Below, one piece after another: positions 1 through 8,076 of a DNA stretch of 64,000 nucleotides. The stretch is from RGIG2134 sp964461115. Lineage in GTDB: Bacteria; Cyanobacteriota; Vampirovibrionia; Gastranaerophilales; Gastranaerophilaceae. The stretch spans positions 1 through 64,000 of the forward strand of contig CAYWSX010000012.1 of NCBI GenBank assembly GCA_964461115.1. Reading direction: 5' to 3'. The notes under the pieces are model-generated. The model saw only the letters and a list, made by a program, of their open reading frames with translations. It did no database searches and was not told the origin of the DNA. A program made the position numbers and the translations under genes. Within the stretch, counting starts at the first letter, position 1. Each line of letters starts with the position of its first letter.

Positions 1-75
1 TTATTATTTGGTGTTAAGTTAAAAAATTTAAGATTTTTTAGAGGCATTTCCAAAAAAGTGAATTTTTTATAAATT

Positions 76-126
76 TTATATTTTAATATTCGCCCCCCCC
101 CCTGCAAAAAGCCCTGCTTGCAACAT
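76..126 (-). other. Short leader ORF with a 10-G tract, possibly a switched gene start
   Basis: On the minus strand an AAGGAG site (135-140) lies 8 nt before an ATG at 126. The reading frame runs into ten G residues (93-102 on the plus strand as C) and stops at 76-78, giving only 16 residues. If the tract were one G shorter the frame would stay open to the window edge. This resembles the leader of the pilin at 55466-56200, which also has a poly-G tract. The continuation that can be seen does not contain a pilin signature, so this may simply be a non-coding homopolymer. I do not assign a function. Confidence 0.25.
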
Positions 127-199
127 TTTCCACACTCCTTAATTTTGATACGTTTTCGATTTTTATATACTACCAAAATTTAAGCAAATATGCAATTTT

Positions 200-856
200 T
201 TAAGACGCAGGATATTTATACATGATATTTTCGAGAACATATTTTGCACAGGATTTACCTGCTTTGTTTTTTTTGCAATCATTTGAATCTAATGGGACAA
301 GTGTAAAAGAATTATCAGAATTGGCTTTTGCGACAAAAAACCAAATATCATAACCAATCCTGTTTGGGCCTATTTTACCATTCGTATCAATAATTACACC
401 AGAATGATAGGCATAATCATCTACAAAGTATATTATTTTATTTTCTTCAGTACTAAATGCAAACACAGAACCGGGTGAAACAAGCATACACCCTCCGGTC
501 GACTGGTTCAGACATTGAACCTTTCCTCTGTAGTTTCTTTCAAGGTCTGAGTTCCAGTATGTATTATTTGCTATGAAAAACGGACCATCTTTCACTCGAA
601 AATATTTTTTTATCAAATCAGGGTTTTCAACATATTTTTGCGAATACGTCTGGGTTCCTGATTGAAAAAAAGATTCCTCATTCACACTCATCAGCTGCAA
701 AGTGCTTGAAACTTCTGAAAAAACTTTTTTCAGAGCCGTTCTTGAGACAAATTCGTTATATTTTTCCATCAAAACGGGAATTGATAAAACAGCAACTACA
801 CCAACAATAGCCAACGTAATTAATGTTTCTGCAAGTGTAAATGCTGATTTTTTCAT
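200..856 (-). CDS. Type IV pilin-like / pseudopilin protein
   Basis: This 218-residue protein has a class III (prepilin) signal: a short basic leader, then FTLAETLITLAIVGVVAVL, with the conserved Glu at +5 and one hydrophobic helix. A prepilin peptidase would cut just before the Phe. The rest is a soluble domain with four cysteines and a C-terminal DTNGKIGPNRIGYD motif, also seen in variant form in the protein at 27294. Such proteins are assembled into pili or pseudopili by machinery like that encoded at 7.2-13.2 kb. It stands alone on the minus strand, upstream of the poly-G leader ORF. Family assignment is secure; whether it is a major or minor pilin cannot be told. Confidence 0.85.
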   Translation of the reverse strand: MKKSAFTLAETLITLAIVGVVAVLSIPVLMEKYNEFVSRTALKKVFSEVSSTLQLMSVNEESFFQSGTQTYSQKYVENPDLIKKYFRVKDGPFFIANNTYWNSDLERNYRGKVQCLNQSTGGCMLVSPGSVFAFSTEENKIIYFVDDYAYHSGVIIDTNGKIGPNRIGYDIWFFVAKANSDNSFTLVPLDSNDCKKNKAGKSCAKYVLENIMYKYPAS

Positions 857-919
857 TAATTTCTAACCCTGATACAATATTATATAATTATAATATCAGC
901 GAAACACAATACAGGCAAG

Positions 920-2251
920 TTATTTACCTATACAGAAATTATCAAAAATATTGTTTAGAATATCGTCAGTTATAACTTCACCCGTAATCTCATCAAGAGC
1001 AAGCAAAGCTGACTTTACATCAATCGAAATCAAATCTTGAATTTCTTCACACCCCACAGCATCAAGTGCAATATTTAAGAATGTAAGCGAGCGTCGCAAA
1101 CAGTCCTGCTGACGGCTGTTCGTTGTAAATTCGGTTTCTGTTAAATCTTTATTAATCACCGCATTCGAGATTTTTTCGCGCAAAAGGTTTACATTTTCTT
1201 CGTTAACATTTGATATATAGAGAGCGTCGAAATCCTGCCGATTTCCGCATAAATCAGATTTTGCCGCAACCTTGATATAATTTTTATCTTCAACAAGTGC
1301 AAAAATCTGCTTGTCTTCATCTGTCATACCCATTGAAGAATCATACAAAAACAGTGATAAATCTGAATCCTTAACCGCTTGTTTTGTAAAATCTATCCCG
1401 ATTTTCTCTACTTTGTCAATTTCGCCCTCACGAATACCTGCCGTATCAATCAACGTCACGGGAATACCGTCGATATCAAGCGTTTCTTGAATGACATCAC
1501 GCGTTGTACCTGCAATATCAGTAACAATAGCTCTTTCCATCGAGAGCAGTGTATTAAAAAGAGACGATTTCCCGACATTAGGACGCCCGACAATCGCAAT
1601 TTTTACCCCTTGACGCATAACATTAGAATTCTCTGCAGAAAGCAGGATTTTTTCTATTTTTTCTTTCGCCTCGCTTAGTTCGGCGGACAATATTTCATAA
1701 GAAGGCTCGGGCATATCATCGGGAAAATCAATACCTGCAATAATTTTAGATAAAGTCTCAAAAATAGATTTTTTAACAATCGAAATTTCATCAGCAAGTT
1801 TGCCCGACAAATTTTTTGCCGATTTCGAAGCAAATTTTGAAGTTTTTGCGTGAATTAAATCTAAAACAGCCTCAGCCTTGGACAAATCGATTTTTCCGTT
1901 CAAAAATGCTCGCTTGGAAAATTCTCCGCGCTCTGCAGCACGTGCTCCATTTTTCAACACTAAATCCAGGATTTTTCTGAGAACATTTATTCCGCCGTGT
2001 GCCTGAATTTCAATTATGTCTTCACCGGTAAAACTTTTTGGGGTTTTAAAGTATAAAACGACGACTTCATCAACAATTTCGTCATTTTCTTTAACCCAGC
2101 CGTATGTTACAGTATTCGGAGCAATATTTTTTACAGAAAAAATATTTTGGGTAATTTCAAACGCCTTCGCACCTGAAATTCGCACGATACCGACCCCGCC
2201 CGTACCTATGGGCGTAGCGATAGCTGCAATTGTATCAAATTCGTAGTTCAT
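920..2251 (-). CDS. mnmE: tRNA uridine-5-carboxymethylaminomethyl modification GTPase MnmE
   Basis: MnmE works with MnmG (encoded at 22.7 kb) to make the cmnm5 or nm5 group on U34 of certain tRNAs, in the cytoplasm. The 443 residues show the N-terminal tetrahydrofolate-binding domain (DTIAAIATPIGTGGVGIVR), a helical domain and an inserted G domain near residue 220 with P-loop GRPNVGKSS, switch DIAGTTRD and DTAG. The protein ends in the CIGK motif, whose Cys is typical of the family. The expected NKxD base-recognition motif reads AKSD here, which is unusual. Length is normal for the family. It is followed at 2299-2442 by a tiny membrane ORF. Confidence 0.97.
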   Translation of the reverse strand: MNYEFDTIAAIATPIGTGGVGIVRISGAKAFEITQNIFSVKNIAPNTVTYGWVKENDEIVDEVVVLYFKTPKSFTGEDIIEIQAHGGINVLRKILDLVLKNGARAAERGEFSKRAFLNGKIDLSKAEAVLDLIHAKTSKFASKSAKNLSGKLADEISIVKKSIFETLSKIIAGIDFPDDMPEPSYEILSAELSEAKEKIEKILLSAENSNVMRQGVKIAIVGRPNVGKSSLFNTLLSMERAIVTDIAGTTRDVIQETLDIDGIPVTLIDTAGIREGEIDKVEKIGIDFTKQAVKDSDLSLFLYDSSMGMTDEDKQIFALVEDKNYIKVAAKSDLCGNRQDFDALYISNVNEENVNLLREKISNAVINKDLTETEFTTNSRQQDCLRRSLTFLNIALDAVGCEEIQDLISIDVKSALLALDEITGEVITDDILNNIFDNFCIGK

Positions 2252-2298
2252 AGGTCTAATTTATCATAACAGAGGGTGTTTCTCAACACGTCAAAAAA

Positions 2299-2442
2299 CT
2301 AAACCATTGAAAATGTCATTGCAAAATATAAAACTACCAGCCCTACAAAGCTTATTAAAAGCCATGAGTGCATTAAAGGGTGCTGTGATGTCCAAATCTC
2401 CGCTAAAGGCTGACTAAGTGTCTCAGGTTTTCTCTCAACCAT
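2299..2442 (-). CDS. Possible small membrane protein (47 aa)
   Basis: In the 365-bp gap between mnmE and rel a minus-strand frame encodes 47 residues: a polar N-terminus (MVERKPETLSQP) and one C-terminal hydrophobic helix (residues about 27-46, LLISFVGLVVLYFAMTF). A TTG at 2463 in the same frame has an AAGGA-like site 8 nt upstream and may be the true start, adding seven residues. The hydrophobic block is hard to explain as chance, but I do not recognise the family. The rest of the gap holds nothing that I can identify. Confidence 0.4.
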   Translation of the reverse strand: MVERKPETLSQPLAEIWTSQHPLMHSWLLISFVGLVVLYFAMTFSMV

Positions 2443-2616
2443 AACTAAATTATTGTCTACCAATATTTCTATCCTTCTTGCCTTTTTAGTAACAAGAATA
2501 CTTTAGCTATTTTAAACATGAATAACATCAATCAATCAGACTATTATTTTTCTGAAAATTATTACACGAGAAGGCAATTGCATGAAAATCATACTTAAGG
2601 CAGTCGGCATGCCAAG

Positions 2617-4869
2617 TTATTTAGATTTTTTACGCGCAAGCTTTGTCGTTTTCGTACCTTTTTCAACCTTTTCGGCTAATTTTGTTTTAGTTTGCGGAGG
2701 GAGGTTATAGGCATGCTTGTTAGTGCCTATACCTTGAATACGTTTTACGGAATATACATCCGGAAGAGCCTGCAATGCGGTTATAACCCGCTGGAGGCGA
2801 GTAATATTGTCCACTTCAATACCCATTTCAATAATACCAAGATTTTTCGTCGGATGGGCTTTGACATTTGCATAAACTATATTTGTATTGCAGTCTGCAA
2901 GCTCGATAAGAATCTCCTTTAGCATGCCCACTTTGTCGGGAACATCAATTCTGATTGGCGTAACATACGTCCTGTTAAGGCTCTCATCCGCCCATTTAAT
3001 ATCCATTAGCCGTTCAGAAGCAATATTGTCTAATGAAGCGCAGTCAATCCTGTGAACCGAAACACCTTTACTTCTGGTAACCACCCCGACAATAGGCTCC
3101 GGCGGAACAGGCATACAGCATTTTGCAAAGTTATAGAGCATACCTTCAAGTCCGCTAATATCATTTTTGGAGCGTTTTTTAAGCTTGGTCGTATGAATAT
3201 GGAGCTCTTCCGGTTCTTCTTGGGATTTTTTCAACTTATTTGCAACCTTAAGAACTGTTGTTTCGCCATATCCTATTGCGGAGAACATGTCCTCAACAGA
3301 GCTATAATTCATTTCCTGCGCTGTTTTAAGCATCTCGCCGGATTTCATAAAATTATCAAAAACCGCTTTTGTCAGTTCGGTCTCAAGGTTCGTTTTACCA
3401 AGCTGAATATGATCCTCTTTTTGATTTTTCTTGAACCACTGCTTAATTTTAGACTGAGCCTGCTTGGTTACAACAAAATTGAGCCAATCTAAACGCGGCG
3501 TACCGTTTTTTGAGGTTAAAATTTCAACAATATCACCGTTTGCAAGTTTATGGTCAAGCTGTACAATCCGTCCGTTTATAAGCCCGCCTGTTGTTTTGAA
3601 ACCCACATCAGTGTGAATTCTAAACGCGAAATCCACAGGAGTTGCGCCTTTCGGCAGATCAAGAACATCCCCCATAGGCGTAAACGCGAAAACTTGGTCA
3701 GAGAATATATCAAGCTTGACGCTTTCCACAAATTCTTTGGCATTTGTAACATCTTTGCCCATTTCTGCAACTTTACGCATCCAAGAAAACTTAATGTCAG
3801 CAGGATTTTCAGCTTTTTGAGAACCTGACTCCTTATAGCGCCAATGAGCCGCAATACCGTATTCTGCGACTTCATGCATTTCATGAGTTCTGATTTGCAC
3901 CTCAATAGGCTTCGTTTTCGGCCCGATAACAGAAGTATGCAAAGAGCGGTAACCGTTGCCTTTCGGCATCGCAATATAATCTTTAAAACGCCCCGGAATA
4001 GGTTTGAACTGGGAGTGAATTATCCCCAAAACCTCGTAACATTCGCGAATATCCTTTGTAATTACACGCACCGCGGTAATGTCATACAAATCATGAAAGG
4101 CGATGTTTAAACGCTTCATTTTAGCGTAAATACTGTAATAGTGCTTAAATCGTCCTTGGATGTCGGCATCAATTCCGTTTGATTTCAAAGCAGTTGAAAT
4201 TTTATCTGTCAAAATTTGAACCGTAGTCTGACGCTCGGTCTTTTTCTGCGATACAAGCTGAGCAATTTCAAAATATTTTTCAGGATACAAATATCTGAGC
4301 GACAAATCCTCAAGCTCTGCTTTAATCTTACCGATACCGAGACGGTTTGCAAGCGGAGCAAAGATATCCAATGTTTCCTGTGCTATTTTCTGCTGTTTGT
4401 TCTGCGCCATATAGTTTAGAGTTCGCATGTTATGCAGTCGGTCAGCCAGTTTCAGGAAAATAATACGAACATCATCTGACATTGCAATGAACATTCGACG
4501 GAAATTCTCTGCCTGGCGCTCTTCTTTGGATTTAAACTGGAATTTGCCGAGTTTTGTTACACCTTGAACAATACTCAAAACATCAGCACCGAATTTTGCT
4601 TTAATTTCATCCGGAGTTGTGTCCGTATCCTCCAAAATATCGTGCAACAGGGCAGCTATAACTGTATTTTTATCCACTCGCAAGTCTGCAAGAATAATAG
4701 CAACCTGAATCGGGTGAATAATGTAAGGCTCTTCACTAACTCTATACTGCCCCTCATGAAGTTTGCGCGCAAAATCAAAAGCGCCGTCTACTTCAGCAAT
4801 ATCCTCCTCAGGACGCCCCTGAGAAATTAAAATTTGTTGCAAGTTTTCATATAAGTCTGTGTATGCCAT
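2617..4869 (-). CDS. rel: Bifunctional (p)ppGpp synthetase/hydrolase, Rel/SpoT family
   Basis: This 750-residue protein makes and degrades the alarmone (p)ppGpp in the stringent response. In order it has an HD hydrolase domain (about 30-180, with HDILEDTDTT), the synthetase domain (about 235-350, with GRFKDYIAMPKGNGYRSLHT), a TGS domain (about 385-450), a conserved cysteine-rich region with KCCMPVPP, and a C-terminal ACT domain. The intact HD motif and intact synthetase motifs suggest a bifunctional enzyme. The start has AAAGGA just upstream. It is divergent from the DUF167 gene at 4920. The basic C-terminal tail (KTTKLARKKSK) is an extension of low complexity. Confidence 0.96.
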   Translation of the reverse strand: MAYTDLYENLQQILISQGRPEEDIAEVDGAFDFARKLHEGQYRVSEEPYIIHPIQVAIILADLRVDKNTVIAALLHDILEDTDTTPDEIKAKFGADVLSIVQGVTKLGKFQFKSKEERQAENFRRMFIAMSDDVRIIFLKLADRLHNMRTLNYMAQNKQQKIAQETLDIFAPLANRLGIGKIKAELEDLSLRYLYPEKYFEIAQLVSQKKTERQTTVQILTDKISTALKSNGIDADIQGRFKHYYSIYAKMKRLNIAFHDLYDITAVRVITKDIRECYEVLGIIHSQFKPIPGRFKDYIAMPKGNGYRSLHTSVIGPKTKPIEVQIRTHEMHEVAEYGIAAHWRYKESGSQKAENPADIKFSWMRKVAEMGKDVTNAKEFVESVKLDIFSDQVFAFTPMGDVLDLPKGATPVDFAFRIHTDVGFKTTGGLINGRIVQLDHKLANGDIVEILTSKNGTPRLDWLNFVVTKQAQSKIKQWFKKNQKEDHIQLGKTNLETELTKAVFDNFMKSGEMLKTAQEMNYSSVEDMFSAIGYGETTVLKVANKLKKSQEEPEELHIHTTKLKKRSKNDISGLEGMLYNFAKCCMPVPPEPIVGVVTRSKGVSVHRIDCASLDNIASERLMDIKWADESLNRTYVTPIRIDVPDKVGMLKEILIELADCNTNIVYANVKAHPTKNLGIIEMGIEVDNITRLQRVITALQALPDVYSVKRIQGIGTNKHAYNLPPQTKTKLAEKVEKGTKTTKLARKKSK

Positions 4870-4919
4870 AATATCCTTTGATAGTACATGTATTTTACAC
4901 CTATTTTTAAGATTTGGCT

Positions 4920-5243
4920 ATGAAAAATTTTTACAAAGAGACAGAACAAGGATATTTAATAAATATAAAAGTAATTCCTAATTCTTCAAAAACAATTATA
5001 TCGGGAACGGAAATTCTCCCATTGACAGATGAAATGTTTTTGAAAATTAAAATTTCTTCACCAGCAACAGAAAATAAAGCAAATGAAGAACTCATAAAAT
5101 TCTTATCCAAAATATTCAAAATTCCAAAATCCTCTATGGAAGTGGTTAAGGGGTTAAAATCGAAAGAAAAGAAAATTTTTATAAAAATGAAAAACGACAT
5201 TATACCAGATGTCATAAAAAAATACAATTGCCCAACTGTCTAA
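4920..5243 (+). CDS. DUF167 (YggU) family protein
   Basis: This small protein of 107 residues matches the YggU/DUF167 fold: an initial KVIPNSSKT strand, a central KISSPATENKANEELIKFL segment and the C-terminal GLKSKEKKIFI strand. Its role in the cell is unknown in all organisms. I chose the ATG at 4920; a TTG two codons earlier is possible, and neither has a good ribosome-binding site. It is transcribed divergently from rel and ends ahead of a clear terminator at 5326-5347. Confidence 0.85.
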   Translation: MKNFYKETEQGYLINIKVIPNSSKTIISGTEILPLTDEMFLKIKISSPATENKANEELIKFLSKIFKIPKSSMEVVKGLKSKEKKIFIKMKNDIIPDVIKKYNCPTV

Positions 5244-5325
5244 TTGTCAAAGCTAATAAATTAGTGTATAAATGAAGAACATCACTAAAATGATTTGACT
5301 TACCCAGATACGATATATATTGACA

Positions 5326-5347
5326 CCCGATCATATGGTCGGGTTTT
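5326..5347 (+). terminator. Intrinsic terminator after the DUF167 gene
   Basis: A 7-bp stem (CCCGATC with GGTCGGG, one G-T pair) around an ATAT loop is followed by TTTT. It lies between two converging genes and fits the plus-strand DUF167 transcript. Confidence 0.75.
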
Positions 5348-5350
5348 ACT

Positions 5351-7048
5351 TTATTCTATTTCGTATAATCCGAGACTCATATGCTCGGCTTTTTTGAGTT
5401 TTGCTTTAGTATTTAGAATATTTGTAAGCATTATCGGCAAAAATTTAGCATTCAAGTTTGATAAATCCACAACAAACTCATTTATTCCGATTTGCTCAAA
5501 TTCATCCATATAATCATACAAATGAAGAATTTTACTGCTGTACATATGCATTCTGCAAAATCCGTCCACGACAAAAGGGAAAGTCTTATCAACCGTAGGG
5601 TCTTTAAGAGCATAGTGTCCGTTATGGCAAGGCGCCTTGCAGGACAAACGCGAAATTATTGCCGAATCATTATTCAAAGGACAAAGCCCCAAACTCGGAA
5701 CACGAACATTACCCGCAATTGTAATTTTTCTTCGAGGAATGATATTTTTAACTTTCTTTATAGAATTTTTTATATTTTCAAATTTTTGAAACGAAGAAAA
5801 ATCAACAGCATCAATCGGATGAAGATTATTGAGACACATCACAGACATGCTGGTCAAAAGATTAATCCCCGTACCGATTTCAATCGGCATACGGTTTAAT
5901 TCATCGTCGTTTATCGCTGCCCAAAAATATCCGATATTATTCGCAATCAAGGAAGAAGGGTGAGGAGAAGAAAGACAAAGCGTTTTTACATAATCATAAA
6001 CCCTGTCAAAATCACGTTCAATAAGTATTCTTGGCGTACTTATTTGCAGTTTTATATCGTACTGTTCGCAGAATTTTTTAACTTTTGTAATCAGTTCCGA
6101 AAAGCTGCTTTTATACAAATCCGATGTGCTCAAAATTTCACCGTATTCAATGGAATATATAGGATTGAAACCCACTTTTGCAATGTATTGCCGAAGCTTT
6201 CTAAACTGCTCTATCGAAGAAAGCCGAAGATTGATTTTTGGCAACTGCAAAGATGAATAATCAAAATCCTTAACCAGAGTGCTGCGCTTGCATTCCCATT
6301 CATATCTTTTTATATTACGACTGAACTTAAAATCGTTTCCGTCAGCCGAAATCATGTCACCCGAAAAATGGTTTGTCTGATAAATGCTTTTTCTTATGTG
6401 TTTAAACGGAAGTTTTTGGTTTTTAAAGACTTTCGGCTTATCCAAAATTTTCTCAATAAGCTCTATCGCCTCCAAAATATCGGAAGACTCAGCAAATCTC
6501 CCTTTGATAACAACACTGTCAATGGCTTTGAGTTTTATAATATCCTCAGCGCACCAAGGCAGATTATCACTGTCGATTGCAAGCGAAAGATTTGTATATT
6601 GCTTAATTTTTGCAATATTTTTCATATAAATTTCTTCCGTAATAATCACGCGGTTGACTTTGTGGAAATTATTTACAAAATCAATACCAGCAAGGTTATG
6701 AATCTCAAAGTATGAGTCGATTATTATTGAAAACGGCAGTCTGTATGTTTTTATAGCCTCTAAAATCACAAAGCTGTTTATAAAAATACCGTCTATACTA
6801 ATCATCTTTAAATAGTTGATAAATTGTTTAATTTCATAAAGATCAGCTTCGGTAATATTATGTTTGAAATTTACATAAATTTTAGAATTATATTTTTTCG
6901 CAGTTTCCACAAACTCTTTGATGTAAGCAAAATTGCCGCTCATAAATTTGTGGTGATACACATAAAAATCACGACACGAAGTCTTTTGAGCAAATTCTTC
7001 AATGTCTTCGGGCTTTTTCACGGGTGCACAAATCAAAATATTTTTCAT
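5351..7048 (-). CDS. Peptidase U32-like TIM-barrel protein
   Basis: The 565-residue protein resembles the U32 family, whose members work in tRNA or rRNA hydroxylation, ubiquinone synthesis or collagen breakdown. The C-terminal third has the cysteine pattern typical of that family: a CPLNN segment, then SCKAPC and DGFC with spacing that suggests an iron-sulfur site, followed by an LHLYDYMDEFEQIGINEF segment. The N-terminal half (ILICAPVKKPED, then alternating strands and helices) looks like a divergent barrel. The precise substrate cannot be inferred. Its ATG is preceded by TGATACAAT with only 6 nt between, suggesting a leaderless message. Confidence 0.65.
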   Translation of the reverse strand: MKNILICAPVKKPEDIEEFAQKTSCRDFYVYHHKFMSGNFAYIKEFVETAKKYNSKIYVNFKHNITEADLYEIKQFINYLKMISIDGIFINSFVILEAIKTYRLPFSIIIDSYFEIHNLAGIDFVNNFHKVNRVIITEEIYMKNIAKIKQYTNLSLAIDSDNLPWCAEDIIKLKAIDSVVIKGRFAESSDILEAIELIEKILDKPKVFKNQKLPFKHIRKSIYQTNHFSGDMISADGNDFKFSRNIKRYEWECKRSTLVKDFDYSSLQLPKINLRLSSIEQFRKLRQYIAKVGFNPIYSIEYGEILSTSDLYKSSFSELITKVKKFCEQYDIKLQISTPRILIERDFDRVYDYVKTLCLSSPHPSSLIANNIGYFWAAINDDELNRMPIEIGTGINLLTSMSVMCLNNLHPIDAVDFSSFQKFENIKNSIKKVKNIIPRRKITIAGNVRVPSLGLCPLNNDSAIISRLSCKAPCHNGHYALKDPTVDKTFPFVVDGFCRMHMYSSKILHLYDYMDEFEQIGINEFVVDLSNLNAKFLPIMLTNILNTKAKLKKAEHMSLGLYEIE

Positions 7049-7054
7049 AAATTT

Positions 7055-7063
7055 ATTGTATCA
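7055..7063 (-). promoter_or_regulatory. Extended -10 promoter placed for a leaderless transcript (U32-like gene)
   Basis: TGATACAAT on the minus strand ends 6 nt before the ATG at 7048, so transcription would begin at or within a base or two of the start codon. No ribosome-binding site is present. Confidence 0.55.
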
Positions 7064-7193
7064 CGTTATTATACAAATTTGCCCAAAAGTCAGAATATTA
7101 GTAAAATTTGTATAAAATCATCTTAATATATGATTAGATATGCGTTTAATAACGGTAGAATTAGAGCATTAAGATAGAAGCAATTGTGAAGTA

Positions 7194-8051
7194 ATGGATA
7201 TAGGGAACAATTTTAACATTGGAAATGAAGTCAGCGCGAAGGCTGCACCTAAAAAAGACAACAAAAAGTTGTTGTTGATTCTGCTTGGTGCACTCGTAGT
7301 ATTGTTTATGATTACGCAAATAATTTCAAAAGTAAGCGGACAAAATTCAGACTTGAGTACAATCGGCGACGATACTCAAAAAGATCAGATGATAAACAGC
7401 ACAATGCAAGAAGCTCAACAGCAGCTTGGCGATGATTTCTACAAACAAGCCTCAGGCGATGCAACAATACCGGCAGACCAAGCCGTTTCCGGTACTCCTG
7501 AGCAAATAAATGCACAAATGAATACGCCCGGTATGCCTTCCGGCACCTCTCCTGCTCAGAAAGCAAAGGAAGCAAACGAAAAACTTGTAACAGTTGACAT
7601 AACAAACGTAGGCAGGGCAAATCCTTTCGTTCCTTCAGTTTCAGTCGCAAATTATTCCGCACTCGGAGGTTTAGGCGTTCCTCGCACAGCAGGTCCTTCA
7701 TTCCCTGCGCCGCCAACCGAACTTATTACTGACGAAAGCGCAACAAAACTTATGGAAACAACCATTTCAGGTATTATGTTTGACGCATTTTCACCGTCTG
7801 CCATAGTTAGTGTTGAGGGTCAAGACCACTTAGTGAGAAAAGGCGACAGAATTAACGGATACAAAATATTAAACATAACACGTGACAGAGTTGTCGTCCA
7901 AAACGGCACAAACATATACAGGGCAACCGTAGGCGAAACATTATCAACACAAAACTCAGAAAGTGTTAATTTCAACAACGTATATAACCTGCAACACAAA
8001 TTCGGCGGCGCATACGCACCGAGAAATACAAGAATGATACAAATCAACTAA
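7194..8051 (+). CDS. Type IV pilus / type II secretion PilP- or GspC-like protein
   Basis: The 285 residues start with a short cytoplasmic tail, then one membrane helix (about 25-46, LLLILLGALVVLFMITQII), a long Pro/Gln/Ala-rich periplasmic linker and a C-terminal beta domain (about 180-265). That domain has the pattern of the homology region of PilP/GspC, including VRKGDRINGYKILNI and a NGTNIYRATVGE strand. NPFVPS before the domain is also typical. Such proteins link the inner-membrane platform to the secretin, which is the very next gene. First gene of the 7.2-13.5 kb operon. Primary sequence of this family is poorly conserved, so the choice between PilP and GspC is open. Confidence 0.7.
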   Translation: MDIGNNFNIGNEVSAKAAPKKDNKKLLLILLGALVVLFMITQIISKVSGQNSDLSTIGDDTQKDQMINSTMQEAQQQLGDDFYKQASGDATIPADQAVSGTPEQINAQMNTPGMPSGTSPAQKAKEANEKLVTVDITNVGRANPFVPSVSVANYSALGGLGVPRTAGPSFPAPPTELITDESATKLMETTISGIMFDAFSPSAIVSVEGQDHLVRKGDRINGYKILNITRDRVVVQNGTNIYRATVGETLSTQNSESVNFNNVYNLQHKFGGAYAPRNTRMIQIN

Positions 8052-8076
8052 AAATAATAATCTGGAGTTATAAAAG

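Noticed and set aside
3576..3974. Antisense ORF of 132 codons within rel
   Set aside because: Shadow frame of a well-conserved gene; the encoded sequence shows no domain.
7312..7716. Antisense ORF of 134 codons within the PilP-like gene
   Set aside because: Leu/Arg-rich shadow caused by the codon bias of the real gene.
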